Assembly: GCF_030528405.1 (NCBI RefSeq) | Contig: NZ_JAUMYY010000018.1 | Span: 1-33,763, forward strand | DNA length: 33,763 bases | DNA from: Fusobacterium sp. | GTDB lineage: Bacteria; Fusobacteriota; Fusobacteriia; Fusobacteriales; Fusobacteriaceae | Reading direction: 5' to 3' | Part shown: positions 19,804 to 29,900 of the stretch, piece after piece | Numbering within the stretch: the first letter of the stretch is position 1 | How the letters are laid out: each line of letters opens with the position of its first letter | The notes under the pieces: model-generated | Database searches by the model: none | What the model saw: the letters and a program-made list of their open reading frames with translations, nothing else | Told to the model about the DNA's origin: nothing | Position numbers and translations under genes: made by a program

Positions 19804-21348
19804 TTACCAAATATCATTTGCAAAACTAGTGAAGCCAGCAGATGTTGAAAAATATTTAGCATCTATTGGTCTATCAGAATGTATAAGAATTTGACTTTCA
19901 GTTTCTTCAATGGCTTTAGTAGCATCTTCATTTTCAACTTGATTATTATAAACTTGACTTTCAACAGTATCTTTTATGTGAAAACCATATTGGGCATATT
20001 TTTGCTTTTGAATATCGCTTACCGCATAAGTACGAGCTGCAACAGCTTGAGCCTTTAAGGCTTCTAAACCGAAACTTCTTGGCATTTCACTTGGTACGAC
20101 CTGCAAAAGATATTTTTCAATATCAAGACTATTAATAACTCTAAGTGCTTTCCCTACAGCAGAAATAGTCAAAGTTCCACGATATTTCGGAGCAGATGTA
20201 TGACCTTTTACAACTGGACTAAGTGTCAGATAGTAACCTTTAGCATAGAAATTTAGTGGTTCATTTGTAGAATAATTTTTTCCTTTTGAAGTGCTTATAT
20301 TTATTTTTCCACCTTTATTAGCTATATCAACTTTTTGATTTTCATCAAGGCTTATATCAATATCTCCATTAAAGATTCTTAATTTTCCAGAACTTGAAAC
20401 AGTAAGTTTATTGTGATCCAAATTTCCATTGGATGAAGAAGTTATACCAACTTTAATTTCTGTATTTTTACCTAAAATTTTAGAAACATTTACAAGTTTA
20501 GCATCTTTATAGTATCTCTTAAGTATATCTTTATAATCATTTCCTCTTTGAGATAGAGTATATGCTGCATATTGAGGCATTCCTGCTCCATGACCATAGC
20601 CTGCACCATAAATATTTATATATCCATTTTCTTCTTCTAAAGCAAGATGTGCAGAAGGTAAAGAAACAACAGAATTTACAAGAGGTTTAGATGAATATTC
20701 ATTAGTTGTTCCCTTTGCACCTAAAAGTTGATTATTTGTAGCTAATAATCTTCTGACATTGTACTCTTTAGTAAGAAGATATTTACCATTTGAACTTGTG
20801 ATAAGAAGGTGAGTGATAATACCTGAAACACCTCTTGCAACAACTTCAACATTCTTTACTTTTCCAACCTTGGAAATAGGCTTTTGCACCCAATTATTAT
20901 TTTCCAAAGTGAATACATTTCTATGATTAGCTTTTGAAATTTCAGCTAATTTAGTTTCAATTTTAGAATAAAGTTCAGCCTTTTTTATACTTGTCTTCCA
21001 TCTCCAATAAGAAGAGGAGTCACCAAGACCTCTTAAATTTAAATTTTTGTAATATTCTAATACTTTTTTTTCATTGAACTTTTTAAAAAGTGAAAAATTT
21101 ATAGAACTATCATCATTGTCATTAACAGGAACCAAATAGTCTATCATATTACCGTAATTATTTACTGGAAGAGGTAGACCAAGTTCTTTAAAAGCAGAAT
21201 ATTCTAAATCAACTTTTTTCTTAACAGTTTCACTAGAACCCTTAGGTATATAGACATTTTTTGGTTTTCCTTTAGGTTTTACTGGAGCTTTAGAGCAAGC
21301 AAAAAGGAAAAAACAACAAATAATGACATAAAAAATATTTTTTTTCAT
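19804..21348 (-). CDS. SpoIID/LytB-family lipoprotein with circularly permuted domain order
   Basis: Probable lytic transglycosylase acting on peptidoglycan in the periplasm. A lipoprotein signal ends at the lipobox LFAC (Cys18). Residues about 66-290 resemble the second half of classical SpoIID: DYLVPVNDND, a WRW segment, then GAGYGHGAGMPQY (248-260) and ILKRYYKDAKL. Residues about 297-514 resemble the first half: IKVGI, YRGTLTI, VVPSEMPRS with the probable catalytic Glu421, AARTYAV, VESQVYNN and FSTSAGFTSFANDIW at the extreme C-terminus. In Bacillus SpoIID the PSEMP half comes first. GGGAGG lies about 11 bases before the ATG. It lies 18 bases after kdsB and 20 bases before the AlkD-like gene. 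Confidence 0.88.
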   Translation of the reverse strand: MKKNIFYVIICCFFLFACSKAPVKPKGKPKNVYIPKGSSETVKKKVDLEYSAFKELGLPLPVNNYGNMIDYLVPVNDNDDSSINFSLFKKFNEKKVLEYYKNLNLRGLGDSSSYWRWKTSIKKAELYSKIETKLAEISKANHRNVFTLENNNWVQKPISKVGKVKNVEVVARGVSGIITHLLITSSNGKYLLTKEYNVRRLLATNNQLLGAKGTTNEYSSKPLVNSVVSLPSAHLALEEENGYINIYGAGYGHGAGMPQYAAYTLSQRGNDYKDILKRYYKDAKLVNVSKILGKNTEIKVGITSSSNGNLDHNKLTVSSSGKLRIFNGDIDISLDENQKVDIANKGGKINISTSKGKNYSTNEPLNFYAKGYYLTLSPVVKGHTSAPKYRGTLTISAVGKALRVINSLDIEKYLLQVVPSEMPRSFGLEALKAQAVAARTYAVSDIQKQKYAQYGFHIKDTVESQVYNNQVENEDATKAIEETESQILIHSDRPIDAKYFSTSAGFTSFANDIW

Positions 21349-21366
21349 TTAAATTAGAACCTCCCT

Positions 21367-22107
21367 TTATTCTAGAACAATATTATTTTTTTCTATATAT
21401 GTTATAACATCTTTTAAATTTTCTTCCGTATCTACACCAATTAATCTATGTTGAGTTTCTAAGACCTTTATTCTATAACCATTCTCTAAAACTCTCAATT
21501 GTTCAAGTGATTCTGTTTTTTCAAGACTGCTCATAGGCATATTAGAATATTCTATGACGAAATTTCTTTTGTAGGCGTATATTCCAATATGTTTAAAATA
21601 ATTTATGCCCTCATTTTCTCTGGGAAAAGGTATGACAGCTCTTGAAAAATATAAGGCATAGTCATTTTTATCACATATTACTTTTACATTATTTGGATTT
21701 TCAATTTCGTTTTTATCAGTTAATTTATGTTTTAAAGTAGCCATAAGTAAGGAGTTATCTTCTTTGAAAGCATCTATTAAGCAGTTAATCATACTAAATT
21801 CTATAAGAGGTTCATCACCTTGTATATTTATAATTACATCAAAATCAGCTAATTTTTCGCAGACTTCTGCTATTCTGGAAGTTCCGTTACTATGTTCTGG
21901 ACTTGTCATAATGGCTTGACCTCCAAAAGATATGACTTCATCATAAATTCTTTTATCATCTGTGGCAACAATTAAAGCATCTAGATTAGATTTTTTAGCT
22001 CTTTTATAAACCCATTCTATCATAGTGTGTCCGTGAATTTTTTTTAATGGTTTGCCCTCTAAGCGTGTTGATAAATATCTTGCAGGAATGACACCTAAAA
22101 ATTTCAT
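21367..22107 (-). CDS. kdsB: 3-deoxy-manno-octulosonate cytidylyltransferase
   Basis: Makes CMP-Kdo for the lipopolysaccharide inner core, a marker of a diderm envelope. The start MKFLGVIPARYLSTRLEGKPL carries the nucleotide-binding motif. MIEWVYKRAKK, VATDD, SPEHSNGTSRIAE and VIINIQGDEPLIE are all conserved. The frame also opens at an ATG 12 bases upstream (22119), but the Shine-Dalgarno GGGGG lies after that ATG and 5 bases before 22107, so 22107 is chosen (246 residues). First gene of the long minus-strand run. Confidence 0.95.
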   Translation of the reverse strand: MKFLGVIPARYLSTRLEGKPLKKIHGHTMIEWVYKRAKKSNLDALIVATDDKRIYDEVISFGGQAIMTSPEHSNGTSRIAEVCEKLADFDVIINIQGDEPLIEFSMINCLIDAFKEDNSLLMATLKHKLTDKNEIENPNNVKVICDKNDYALYFSRAVIPFPRENEGINYFKHIGIYAYKRNFVIEYSNMPMSSLEKTESLEQLRVLENGYRIKVLETQHRLIGVDTEENLKDVITYIEKNNIVLE

Positions 22108-22139
22108 ATATACCCCCATAACTTTTAAAACTAAATTAA

Positions 22140-22168
22140 ATAAAATTTAGTGCTTATTTTAAAATCAA
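22140..22168 (-). promoter_or_regulatory. Possible promoter of the kdsB run
   Basis: On the minus strand: TTGATT (22163-22168), a 17-base spacer and TTTTAT (22140-22145), the latter matching four of six positions. It lies about 30 bases before the kdsB start. Confidence 0.4.
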
Positions 22169-22176
22169 TTTTTTTT

Positions 22177-22185
22177 TGCTATACT
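22177..22185 (+). promoter_or_regulatory. Extended -10 promoter of the phosphatase-trmL-aldolase genes
   Basis: TGCTATACT is an extended -10 (TGnTATAcT). A second TATACT follows at 22185-22190. No good -35 is visible; a T-tract precedes it. Confidence 0.45.
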
Positions 22186-22227
22186 ATACTTAAATAATTA
22201 TAACAAAATATATGGAGGCTTACAACA

Positions 22228-22848
22228 ATGGAAATTTATTTTGTAAGACATGGAGAGACAGTTTGGAATACAGAAAAAAGATTTCAGGGTTTATCAGACT
22301 CTCCTTTAACTGAAAAAGGAATAAAGCAAGCAAAGCTTTTAGGTGAAAAATTAAAAGATATATACTTCAATAAATTTTACTCAAGTTCTCTTAAAAGGGC
22401 AAATGATACTGCAAATTATATTAAGGGTGACAGAGAACAAGAAGTAGAAATTTTTGAAGAGTTTAATGAAATTTCAATGGGTGAAATGGAAGGTATTCAG
22501 CAGGAGGAATTTAAAAAAATCTTTCCTCAGCAACAAGAAGACTTTTTTATTAATCCTGTAAACTACGATCCCAGTCCTTATAAGGGTGAAAGTTTTTTGG
22601 AGCTTAGGGAGAGAGTTAAAAGAGGTCTAGAAAAATTTATTGAATTAAATAAGAACTGTGAGAGAGTTTTAGTAGTGAGTCATGGAGCAACATTAAAAAC
22701 TCTATTTCATTATTTGAGTGGAAAGGATATTTCTGAATTTAAAGATGAAAAAATTCCTAAGAATACAAGTTATACAATAGTGAAATACGAAAATCAAAAA
22801 TACAATATAATAGATTTTTCAAATATAAGTCATTTGGAAGAACTGTGA
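22228..22848 (+). CDS. Histidine phosphatase family protein (phosphoglycerate mutase-like)
   Basis: Phosphatase or mutase that works through a phosphohistidine. The N-terminal motif VRHGETVWN (phosphorylated His8) and GLSDSPLTEKG are typical; EISMGEMEG and the second catalytic histidine in VVSHGATL complete the site. The 206 residues fit the CobC/PhoE/GpmB group. The exact substrate cannot be told from sequence. GGAGG lies 9 bases before the ATG. Its TGA overlaps the GTG that opens the trmL frame. Confidence 0.9.
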   Translation: MEIYFVRHGETVWNTEKRFQGLSDSPLTEKGIKQAKLLGEKLKDIYFNKFYSSSLKRANDTANYIKGDREQEVEIFEEFNEISMGEMEGIQQEEFKKIFPQQQEDFFINPVNYDPSPYKGESFLELRERVKRGLEKFIELNKNCERVLVVSHGATLKTLFHYLSGKDISEFKDEKIPKNTSYTIVKYENQKYNIIDFSNISHLEEL

Positions 22849-22859
22849 AAAGAGGAAAA

Positions 22860-23312
22860 ATGAATATAGTATTACTTAATCCTGAAATCCCATATAATAC
22901 AGGAAATATTGGTAGAAGTTGTGTTTTAACAAATACTAAGCTTCATCTTATAAAACCGCTTGGGTTTTCTTTAGATGAAAAGCAGATAAAAAGATCAGGT
23001 CTTGATTATTGGCACTTAGTAAATCTAAAAATATGGGAATCTTATGAAGAGTTTTTAGAAGCGAATAAAAATGCAAATATTTATTATACTACAACGAAGA
23101 CAAAACAAAATTATTCAGATATCAAATATAGTTCAGACGACTTTATTATGTTTGGTCCAGAGTCAAGAGGGATACCAGAGGAAATTTTGAATAGAAATAA
23201 GGAGAATTGTATTACCATACCTATGATAAAAATGGGTAGATCGTTGAATTTATCAAACTCTGCAGTAATAATTCTATATGAGGCTTTTAGGCAGTTAGAT
23301 TTCAAATTTTAA
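22860..23312 (+). CDS. trmL: tRNA (cytidine(34)-2'-O)-methyltransferase
   Basis: SPOUT-class enzyme that methylates the ribose of the wobble base of certain leucine tRNAs. MNIVLLNPEIPYNTGNIGRS is the family start. FGPESRGIPEEIL and RSLNLSNSAVIILYEAFRQL form the C-terminal knot that binds SAM. The frame opens at GTG 22845, but GAGGA lies 3 bases before ATG 22860, which gives 150 residues and the normal family start. It follows the phosphatase directly and is probably co-transcribed with it and with the aldolase 27 bases on. Confidence 0.92.
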   Translation: MNIVLLNPEIPYNTGNIGRSCVLTNTKLHLIKPLGFSLDEKQIKRSGLDYWHLVNLKIWESYEEFLEANKNANIYYTTTKTKQNYSDIKYSSDDFIMFGPESRGIPEEILNRNKENCITIPMIKMGRSLNLSNSAVIILYEAFRQLDFKF

Positions 23313-23339
23313 ATATTAAAAATAAGGGTGGTGTATCTT

Positions 23340-24371
23340 ATGTTGAATTTCGTAAATGATTATAGTACAGGAGCACATCAAAAAATATTGGATACTCTAA
23401 TTAGTACAAATCTTATTGAAACAGAGGGCTATGGAGAGGATAAGTTTTGTATTGAAGCTAGAGAGTTGATAAAGAAAAAATTTAATTGTAAATCAGCAGC
23501 TGTTTATTTTATACCTGGAGGAACTCAGACTAATTTAATAGCTATATCTCATTCTTTAAAACAACATGAAGCTGTCATAGCCTGTGCAACAGGACATATT
23601 TCTGTTCATGAAACTGGTGCTATAGAAGCTACAGGTCATAAGATAATAGAAGTTAAGGGAAAAAACTATAAAATAAGTCCTGAAGAAATAAAGTTTGAAT
23701 GTGAAAGACACTGTGATCATCATATGGTAAAGCCAAAGATGGTTTATATATCTAATGCTACAGAGATGGGGACTGTTTATACTAAAAAAGAATTAGAAGC
23801 GATAAAAAAAGTTTGTGAAGAGTATGGACTGTATCTATATCTAGATGGAGCAAGGCTCGCTTCTGCAATTTGTTCTGAAAAAAATGATTTAAATTTAGAA
23901 GACTATGCTAAGTATTGTGATATTTTTTATGTTGGTGGAACTAAGTGTGGACTTTTATTTGGAGAAGCTCTTATCATAGTAAACGAAGAAATAAAAAAGG
24001 AAATAGAGTATACAGTAAAACAAAAAGGAGCTCTCTTTGCAAAAGGAAGACTTTTGGGTTTACAATTTTTAGAAATGTTTAAGGGAAATTTATATGAGGA
24101 AATTGGAACATATTCAAATAAAATGGCAAGAAAAATATCTTCAGCTTTTAAAGAAAAAAAATTTGAATTGCTTGTGGATGATGGAACAAATCAAATATTT
24201 GTAAAAATGAATGATGAAGAAATTAAAAAATTAGAAAAATATGTTGCATTTTCAACTTTTCCTCCAGAAAATATGAATGACAAATTTAAGATAGTAAGAT
24301 TTGTATGTTCGTGGTCTACAAAAGAAAATGATGTAGAAGAGTTTGTAAAAATCATACATAAAATCTTTTAA
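23340..24371 (+). CDS. Low-specificity threonine aldolase / beta-eliminating lyase family
   Basis: PLP enzyme, probably splitting threonine or allo-threonine to glycine and acetaldehyde. YFIPGGTQTN, TGHISVHETGA, LYLDGARLA and the PLP lysine in YVGGTKCGLLFGEA are visible. The length of 343 residues is typical. The frame opens at GTG 23328, but that GTG is part of the Shine-Dalgarno AAGGGTGGTG; ATG 23340 is preferred. A terminator lies 21 bases after the stop. A related PLP lyase activity cannot be ruled out. Confidence 0.87.
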   Translation: MLNFVNDYSTGAHQKILDTLISTNLIETEGYGEDKFCIEARELIKKKFNCKSAAVYFIPGGTQTNLIAISHSLKQHEAVIACATGHISVHETGAIEATGHKIIEVKGKNYKISPEEIKFECERHCDHHMVKPKMVYISNATEMGTVYTKKELEAIKKVCEEYGLYLYLDGARLASAICSEKNDLNLEDYAKYCDIFYVGGTKCGLLFGEALIIVNEEIKKEIEYTVKQKGALFAKGRLLGLQFLEMFKGNLYEEIGTYSNKMARKISSAFKEKKFELLVDDGTNQIFVKMNDEEIKKLEKYVAFSTFPPENMNDKFKIVRFVCSWSTKENDVEEFVKIIHKIF

Positions 24372-24392
24372 AAAAATAAATATAATTTAAAT

Positions 24393-24427
24393 AAGAGGGG
24401 CTGTGTGTGTACTGACCCCTCTTTTTT
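24393..24427 (+). terminator. Rho-independent terminator after the threonine aldolase
   Basis: AAGAGGGG (24393-24400) pairs with CCCCTCTT (24416-24423) over a 15-base TG-rich loop, followed by T. Confidence 0.87.
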
Positions 24428-24547
24428 AGTGTTTAAGAAATCATAAATTGAATTTAAAAAAATATTGTAAAGCAAAGCTTTTAATATGCTTTATATAAGT
24501 TTAGAAGTAAATAAAGTTAAAATTTAAAAATATTTTTCTAAAAAAAT

Positions 24548-24579
24548 TTGACAAATAAAATAATCCTATCTACTATAGG
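24548..24579 (+). promoter_or_regulatory. Promoter of the TonB receptor operon, with dyad over the -10
   Basis: A perfect TTGACA (24548-24553), a 17-base spacer and TACTAT (24571-24576). CCTAT (24565-24569) and ATAGG (24575-24579) form an inverted repeat that covers the -10 and could be an operator. The regulator is unknown. Confidence 0.6.
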
Positions 24580-24617
24580 TTGATAAAAATAAAATAGAAA
24601 ATTTTAAAATATAAAAA

Positions 24618-24644
24618 GTATTCTTATTTAAGAATATTTTTTTT
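24618..24644 (+). terminator. Terminator-like hairpin in the leader of the TonB receptor gene
   Basis: GTATTCTTA (24618-24626) pairs with TAAGAATAT (24629-24637, one G-U pair), followed by eight T (24637-24644). It lies after the promoter and before the gene, so it could act as an attenuator. The stem is A/T-rich and the 2-base loop would open in practice. Confidence 0.5.
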
Positions 24645-24675
24645 AAGTTAAGATTTTTAAGAAAGAGGAGAAGGG

Positions 24676-26907
24676 ATGAGAAAGAAATTTTTTAGTTTGT
24701 TATTATTTTCAATTCATTTTTTAGCTAGTGCAGAGGAAACTATAAAATTAGAAAAATCAAATATCAATGCAGTTGGTATTGATAAACCCATTGTAAGGGA
24801 AAATAAAAATGTTCATATTATAACTCAAGAAAAAATAAGAGAAAAAAAATACAGAAATGTGGAAGAAGTATTGAGAGATGCACCTGGAATTACAGTTCAA
24901 AGCACAGCTTTTGGTCCAGTTATAGATATGCGTGGTAGTGGAAATAGAGCACTTAGTAGAGTAAAAGTTATGGTTGATGGAGTTTCTATAAATCCAAACG
25001 AAGAAGCTATGGCGTCAGTTCCTATAAATTCTATCCCAGTTGAAGCTATAAGAAAGATAGAAATAATTCCAGGAGGAGGTTCAACTCTATATGGTAGTGG
25101 CTCAATGGGTGGTGTTATAAGTATAAGTACTAATTCCAATGCAACTAAAAATAATTATTTTCTGGATTTAAATTATGGCTCATATGATAACAGAAGTATA
25201 GGATTTGCTGGAGGGCAAAATTTAAATAAAAAACTTTATATAAATTATGGATTTAGTTATACAAATAGTGAAGCTTACCGTATAGGTGAATCAAAAGATG
25301 AAAAAAGTATAATAGGAGGTTTCGATTATAAGCTTAGCCCTCAAGATAGAATAAGATTTCAAGTTAGAGCTAGTAAAAATATTCATGATGGAACTACTGA
25401 ATTGTACAAATCAGATCTTGCTTTTAACAGAAGAGGAATGGGGTTGAATTTAGATACAGAAACAAAAAATAATAGTCAGATGCTTGATTATGAACATAGA
25501 TTTAATGATAAATTTACTTTTCTTGCAACTCTGTATAAACAAGAAGAGGAAAGAAAATTAAATACAGAGAGTATAGATGATGTTTTTATACATATATATG
25601 GCTTGGGAGCTACAGCATTGGAATACAATTTCTATAATGTGCACTCGCATATGTTTGCAACTTTTAATGAAACTAAAAAGGGAGCGAAATTGAGAGGTAA
25701 ATATGACTATGCTAAAGGAGAGTTAGTGATTGGCTATGATTATTTAAAGGCAAATATGAAAAGAGATTCAGATGTAAGTTCAGATGTTTTAAAAACTTAT
25801 ATTGATCAATATGGTACAATTTCACCTTTAAATAGAGATAGTTCAGCAGTTACAAATAAAATAAACATAAATATGACTAAAGAGATTCATGGTATTTATG
25901 CCTTCAATAAATTTAATGTTACGGATAAGTTTAACATAACCACAGGTCTTAGAGGAGAGTTTACTAATTTTCAAGGTATTAGAAAAAATGGTCCTAATAA
26001 AGTTCCAGGTATAACATCGAAAGAAAATATTATAAAGACAGATAGAAGTATGGAGAACTACTCAGGAGAAGTAGGAGCTCTATATAAATACAGTGATTTA
26101 GGTAATATCTATGTAAGATATGAAAGAAGTTTTGTAAGCCCATTTCCTTCTCAATTGACAGATAAAGTTCCAGATACAGATTTGGTGAGAAAAAACCAGG
26201 CAGGAACAGCAATAGGAAAAGAGGAAGAAAAGAAAATAAAAAAACCAGTTGCAAATATAGCTTCTATATATGAGGATAACAATTTAAAAGCTGAAACTGT
26301 TGATACCCTTGAGTTGGGAATAAGAGATTATATATTTGGAACTTTTTTAAGTGCCTCAGCTTTTATGACAGATACTAAAGATGAAATTGTATTGTTGGAA
26401 AGTGGAGTAACAAATCCAGCCATTAAGAGATGGCAATATAAAAATATAGGAAAAACTAGAAGAATGGGTTTTGAAATAGGAGCAGAACAGAAATTTGGAA
26501 ATTTAAGCTTAAGCCAATCTTTTACTTATGTAGATGCGAAAGTAAAAGAAGGAAATACAAAAGCAAATATTAAGAGCGGAGATAGAGTTCCTTTGACTCC
26601 TAAAACTAAATTTACTTTGGGTATAAAATATGATTTCACTGAGAGATTTTCTTTAGGTTTGACCTATGTTTACACTGGAGAAAAGGAAATAAAAGAGATG
26701 ACAGCTAAAGATGAAAGTATAAAATATAGAGTTCCTTCTTACGGAATAATTGATGCTGTAGCGACCTATAAAACAGATGCCTATTCAACATTTAGAGTGG
26801 GAGCAAAAAATTTAACAGGAAAAAAATATAATTTAAGAGAGAGTACTTATCAAGCTCTTCCAGCAGCTGAAAGAAGTTTTTATATGGGCTTTACTGCTAA
26901 ATTTTAA
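24676..26907 (+). CDS. TonB-dependent outer-membrane receptor
   Basis: Imports a scarce ligand such as iron chelate, heme or cobalamin across the outer membrane using TonB energy. A signal peptide ends near LASA. The plug domain (about residues 40-150) shows NVEEVLRDAPGI, DMRGSGNR, VMVDGVSINP and IEIIPGGGSTLYGSGSMGGVI. A 22-strand-type barrel follows, with NLTGKKYNL near the end and a terminal phenylalanine (MGFTAKF). The 743 residues are typical. GAGGAGAAGGG precedes the ATG. It has its own promoter and leader hairpin and is followed 35 bases later by a large barrel protein. I cannot tell the ligand from sequence. Confidence 0.92.
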   Translation: MRKKFFSLLLFSIHFLASAEETIKLEKSNINAVGIDKPIVRENKNVHIITQEKIREKKYRNVEEVLRDAPGITVQSTAFGPVIDMRGSGNRALSRVKVMVDGVSINPNEEAMASVPINSIPVEAIRKIEIIPGGGSTLYGSGSMGGVISISTNSNATKNNYFLDLNYGSYDNRSIGFAGGQNLNKKLYINYGFSYTNSEAYRIGESKDEKSIIGGFDYKLSPQDRIRFQVRASKNIHDGTTELYKSDLAFNRRGMGLNLDTETKNNSQMLDYEHRFNDKFTFLATLYKQEEERKLNTESIDDVFIHIYGLGATALEYNFYNVHSHMFATFNETKKGAKLRGKYDYAKGELVIGYDYLKANMKRDSDVSSDVLKTYIDQYGTISPLNRDSSAVTNKININMTKEIHGIYAFNKFNVTDKFNITTGLRGEFTNFQGIRKNGPNKVPGITSKENIIKTDRSMENYSGEVGALYKYSDLGNIYVRYERSFVSPFPSQLTDKVPDTDLVRKNQAGTAIGKEEEKKIKKPVANIASIYEDNNLKAETVDTLELGIRDYIFGTFLSASAFMTDTKDEIVLLESGVTNPAIKRWQYKNIGKTRRMGFEIGAEQKFGNLSLSQSFTYVDAKVKEGNTKANIKSGDRVPLTPKTKFTLGIKYDFTERFSLGLTYVYTGEKEIKEMTAKDESIKYRVPSYGIIDAVATYKTDAYSTFRVGAKNLTGKKYNLRESTYQALPAAERSFYMGFTAKF

Positions 26908-26942
26908 TCTTATATAAAATTGTAATCGGAGGAATATTGAAA

Positions 26943-29900
26943 ATGAAAAACTACAGATATAAATTATTTTTTATAACATCTTTATTAATAAGTACAAACC
27001 TACTAGCAAGTTACAAGGTTGAGAGAACTTATGAGAATGGAGCTTATGAAGATGTATTATTAAAAAATAAAGGCATAAATAATTTTACTAAAACAAGTGA
27101 GGAGAGAATAGATCCTTTAACAGGAAAGAGAAAGCCTCTTTTATCAGAAGCAAATTTTATTCCTATGGCTCAGTTGGACGAAGAAAAAAGATTAGTAAAA
27201 GCCAATAAAAAGAAATTTTATAGTATAAATGAGCTTGAAGATTTAGATTCTGAAACTAAAAATACTATAAATAAAGAGCTTAGAACAGCAGATAAAAGAT
27301 TTTATTTTGGAAATGGTAACAGAATGTTGAACTTAATTTTTCTTGATACAAACGCTTTTGAAGAAGAAACTAAGAAAAATAAAGGAACATTAGTCGATGG
27401 AGGATATATATTTCAAGAAAAAATAAAGGGAACAAATGAAAATGCTTATACTTCAATAAGTAAGGAAGAATATGAAAAAAATTATAAAGGTAAGACTAAT
27501 GATGAAATTGTAAAACATTTAAAAAATCATTTGAAAGATAAAATGAAAATAGATAGTGTAATAAAAAATGGTAAACTGTATGATACAGATGGTAATGAAA
27601 TTTTTTGGAATGTTAATATAGATGAGCGTGGTGAAGTTTTCACTGAAATAAGCTTATATGAAGAATTTAAAAATAGTAAAAGATATCCTTATTTTTTAAG
27701 TACAGATGGAAGTATCTATGTAGACAATAAGAAGTCAGTGATAGAAAAAGGAGTACTCGTACAAGGTAAAAAATTAACAGATACAAAGGAATGGCAGAAC
27801 TATAATAAAAAAATAGAAGCTGAAATTAAAGCAGGAAAATCTTTAGAGGAAGCAAAGAAAAGTTATTCTAAACAAGCTTTCGAAGAAGATTTAAAAAAAT
27901 TAGAGAAAGCTTCTTCTGTCCCAGCTGAGGTGAAAGAAAAAAGAATAAAAGAAATAGAAGGAAAATTAAGAGGCATTGATAGATGGTTTGACTATGACAT
28001 ATATATAAGTCGTCATAAATTATCATTAGGTTTAGATTATGCAAAAATAAATGGTAATCCAAAGTACAAGGCTATATTAGCAGAAATAGAAGAACTTTAT
28101 AAATTAAAAACAGAGGTAGATCCGAGAGTAGCCTTTGATAAAAAATGGGAAGGTTTATACATAAAAGAAGATGGACATGGAAGTGGTATATACGCAGAAG
28201 GAAAACTTAGTTTAATTGAAGAGGCTAAATATATAGAATTTCGTGGAAAAGGAAGAGTTGAAGGAACTGTAGACTTAGGAGAGGGTTATAATATTTTATC
28301 TATAAGAGAGGCAGTTACGGGTGAGGGAACAAATATTGTTTTTGCTCCTTCTGCAAAGTTAAAAAATGTAACAAAGTTATTAGTAGGAACTCATTTTAAT
28401 GATGATGTAAAGACCTCTCGTTCAGGGAGATATTCGGTTGCCTTTGAAGTTGAAAAAAATGATACAGAAACACAGAAAGCCAGAAATGAAAAAGGTGAAT
28501 TAATTCACCATGCTCTTTATAATTCAGATCAAAAAATGCTTTTTAATGATGTGACAAAAGGTTCAGAAAAAACTAAGGATAGGGCTTTACAGTTTATGGT
28601 AGCTAACTTTAATAAAGATGAAATTATAAATTTGGGAAGAGCTATGGAATATACTTATTCAACGGATACAGGAATGAGAACGGATATTATGCAAGTAGTT
28701 TCTGATTCTATAGCACATGAAATAACAGTTCCTACAAGAAAAGCAAGTCCAGAGGAAATAAAGGCAGGCAAGGCGAGCTTTGAAATAAAAGAAGGACTCT
28801 TTAATGATAGGCAAGAGAAGGATTTGATAACAATAAAATCTGATGAATATTGGAAGAATAAAAAAGCCACAAAAGATGGAAGTAATTCAATAGCGATAGT
28901 TAAAATAAAAGATAGTATAGAAGGACTAGATCAAAAATATGAGGAATTTTATAAGAGCTTAAAAAACAGTGATTCTTTAGGAACTTTTGCAAGAACATTT
29001 ACAACAACTAATAAAAAAACACTACAAGGTGGCACAAGAGAAGAAGAAGCACTGTTAGAGTTTAAGAAGATGGCAAAGCAATATACTGAAAAAAATATCT
29101 ACAGTCGTTTAAATAAATTTGCCAGAGATGAAATGCAATTGTTTTCTATGATAGCATTTCACAATGAAGCAAATATGCTTGGGCAAGGGAATATGCACTA
29201 TGGAGGTTCTCTTACAAATAGAATAGTGAAGAAAGATATCAAAGGAAATATATCTGGTATGTATATGTTAGTAAGTAGAGATTTAGATTACGATCTACAG
29301 GGAGGAATTATTTTTGGGGGTTTTGGAACAAAACTGAATGAAGGTCCTCTTGAATCAACTGCTTCCAAGAATGATACTGTTTACTTAGGAACTTACTTAA
29401 ATAAAAAATTTGCTTCTTCATTTAATCTTATAGGTGGAATGGCAATACAAAATGGAAGATATGAAGTGAGTAGGATAGCTAAAAATAAATATCAAACATT
29501 AAAATTTACAGGTAAAGGAAGAATAAAAGGACTGGATAGCTATTTAGGTTTTGTATACAGTTATCAACTTCCTCGAGAAATTTCATTGAGACTTAAATCT
29601 AAATTGTCATATCAATATATAAATCAAGGAGCTATGAAAGAAAATTCTGAAACAGGAGCAGATATCAGTGTAAATAGGCAAAATTTCCAATACCTAACTG
29701 CAGAAGTTGGACTGGATTTAACAAAAAAATTATACGAATATGGTATGTTAAGTCAGATGAGAGGAGGAATATCCGTAGTAAGAGGTTTACATGGATATAA
29801 TAATAAGGATTTAGTTGGAAAGATTAATAACTCAACAAGTTCTTTTAAAATAAGTGGAGATAAGGAAAAAAATAATTTTATAAAAATATCCTTAGGTTAT

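Larger units (their letters stand above)
24372..24675. other. 304-base stretch between the aldolase and the TonB receptor gene
   Basis: It holds the aldolase terminator, a weak hairpin at 24466-24495 (TGTAAAGCA with TGCTTTATA, one G-U pair), the receptor promoter with a short dyad, and a terminator-like leader hairpin. I see no coding capacity. Confidence 0.6.

Noticed and set aside
22119-22119. Upstream ATG as kdsB start
   Set aside because: The only Shine-Dalgarno lies downstream of it and fits the ATG at 22107, which also gives the normal family N-terminus.
24401-24415. TG-repeat microsatellite as a phase-variation tract
   Set aside because: Only four TG units in a terminator loop, not in a coding or promoter position.
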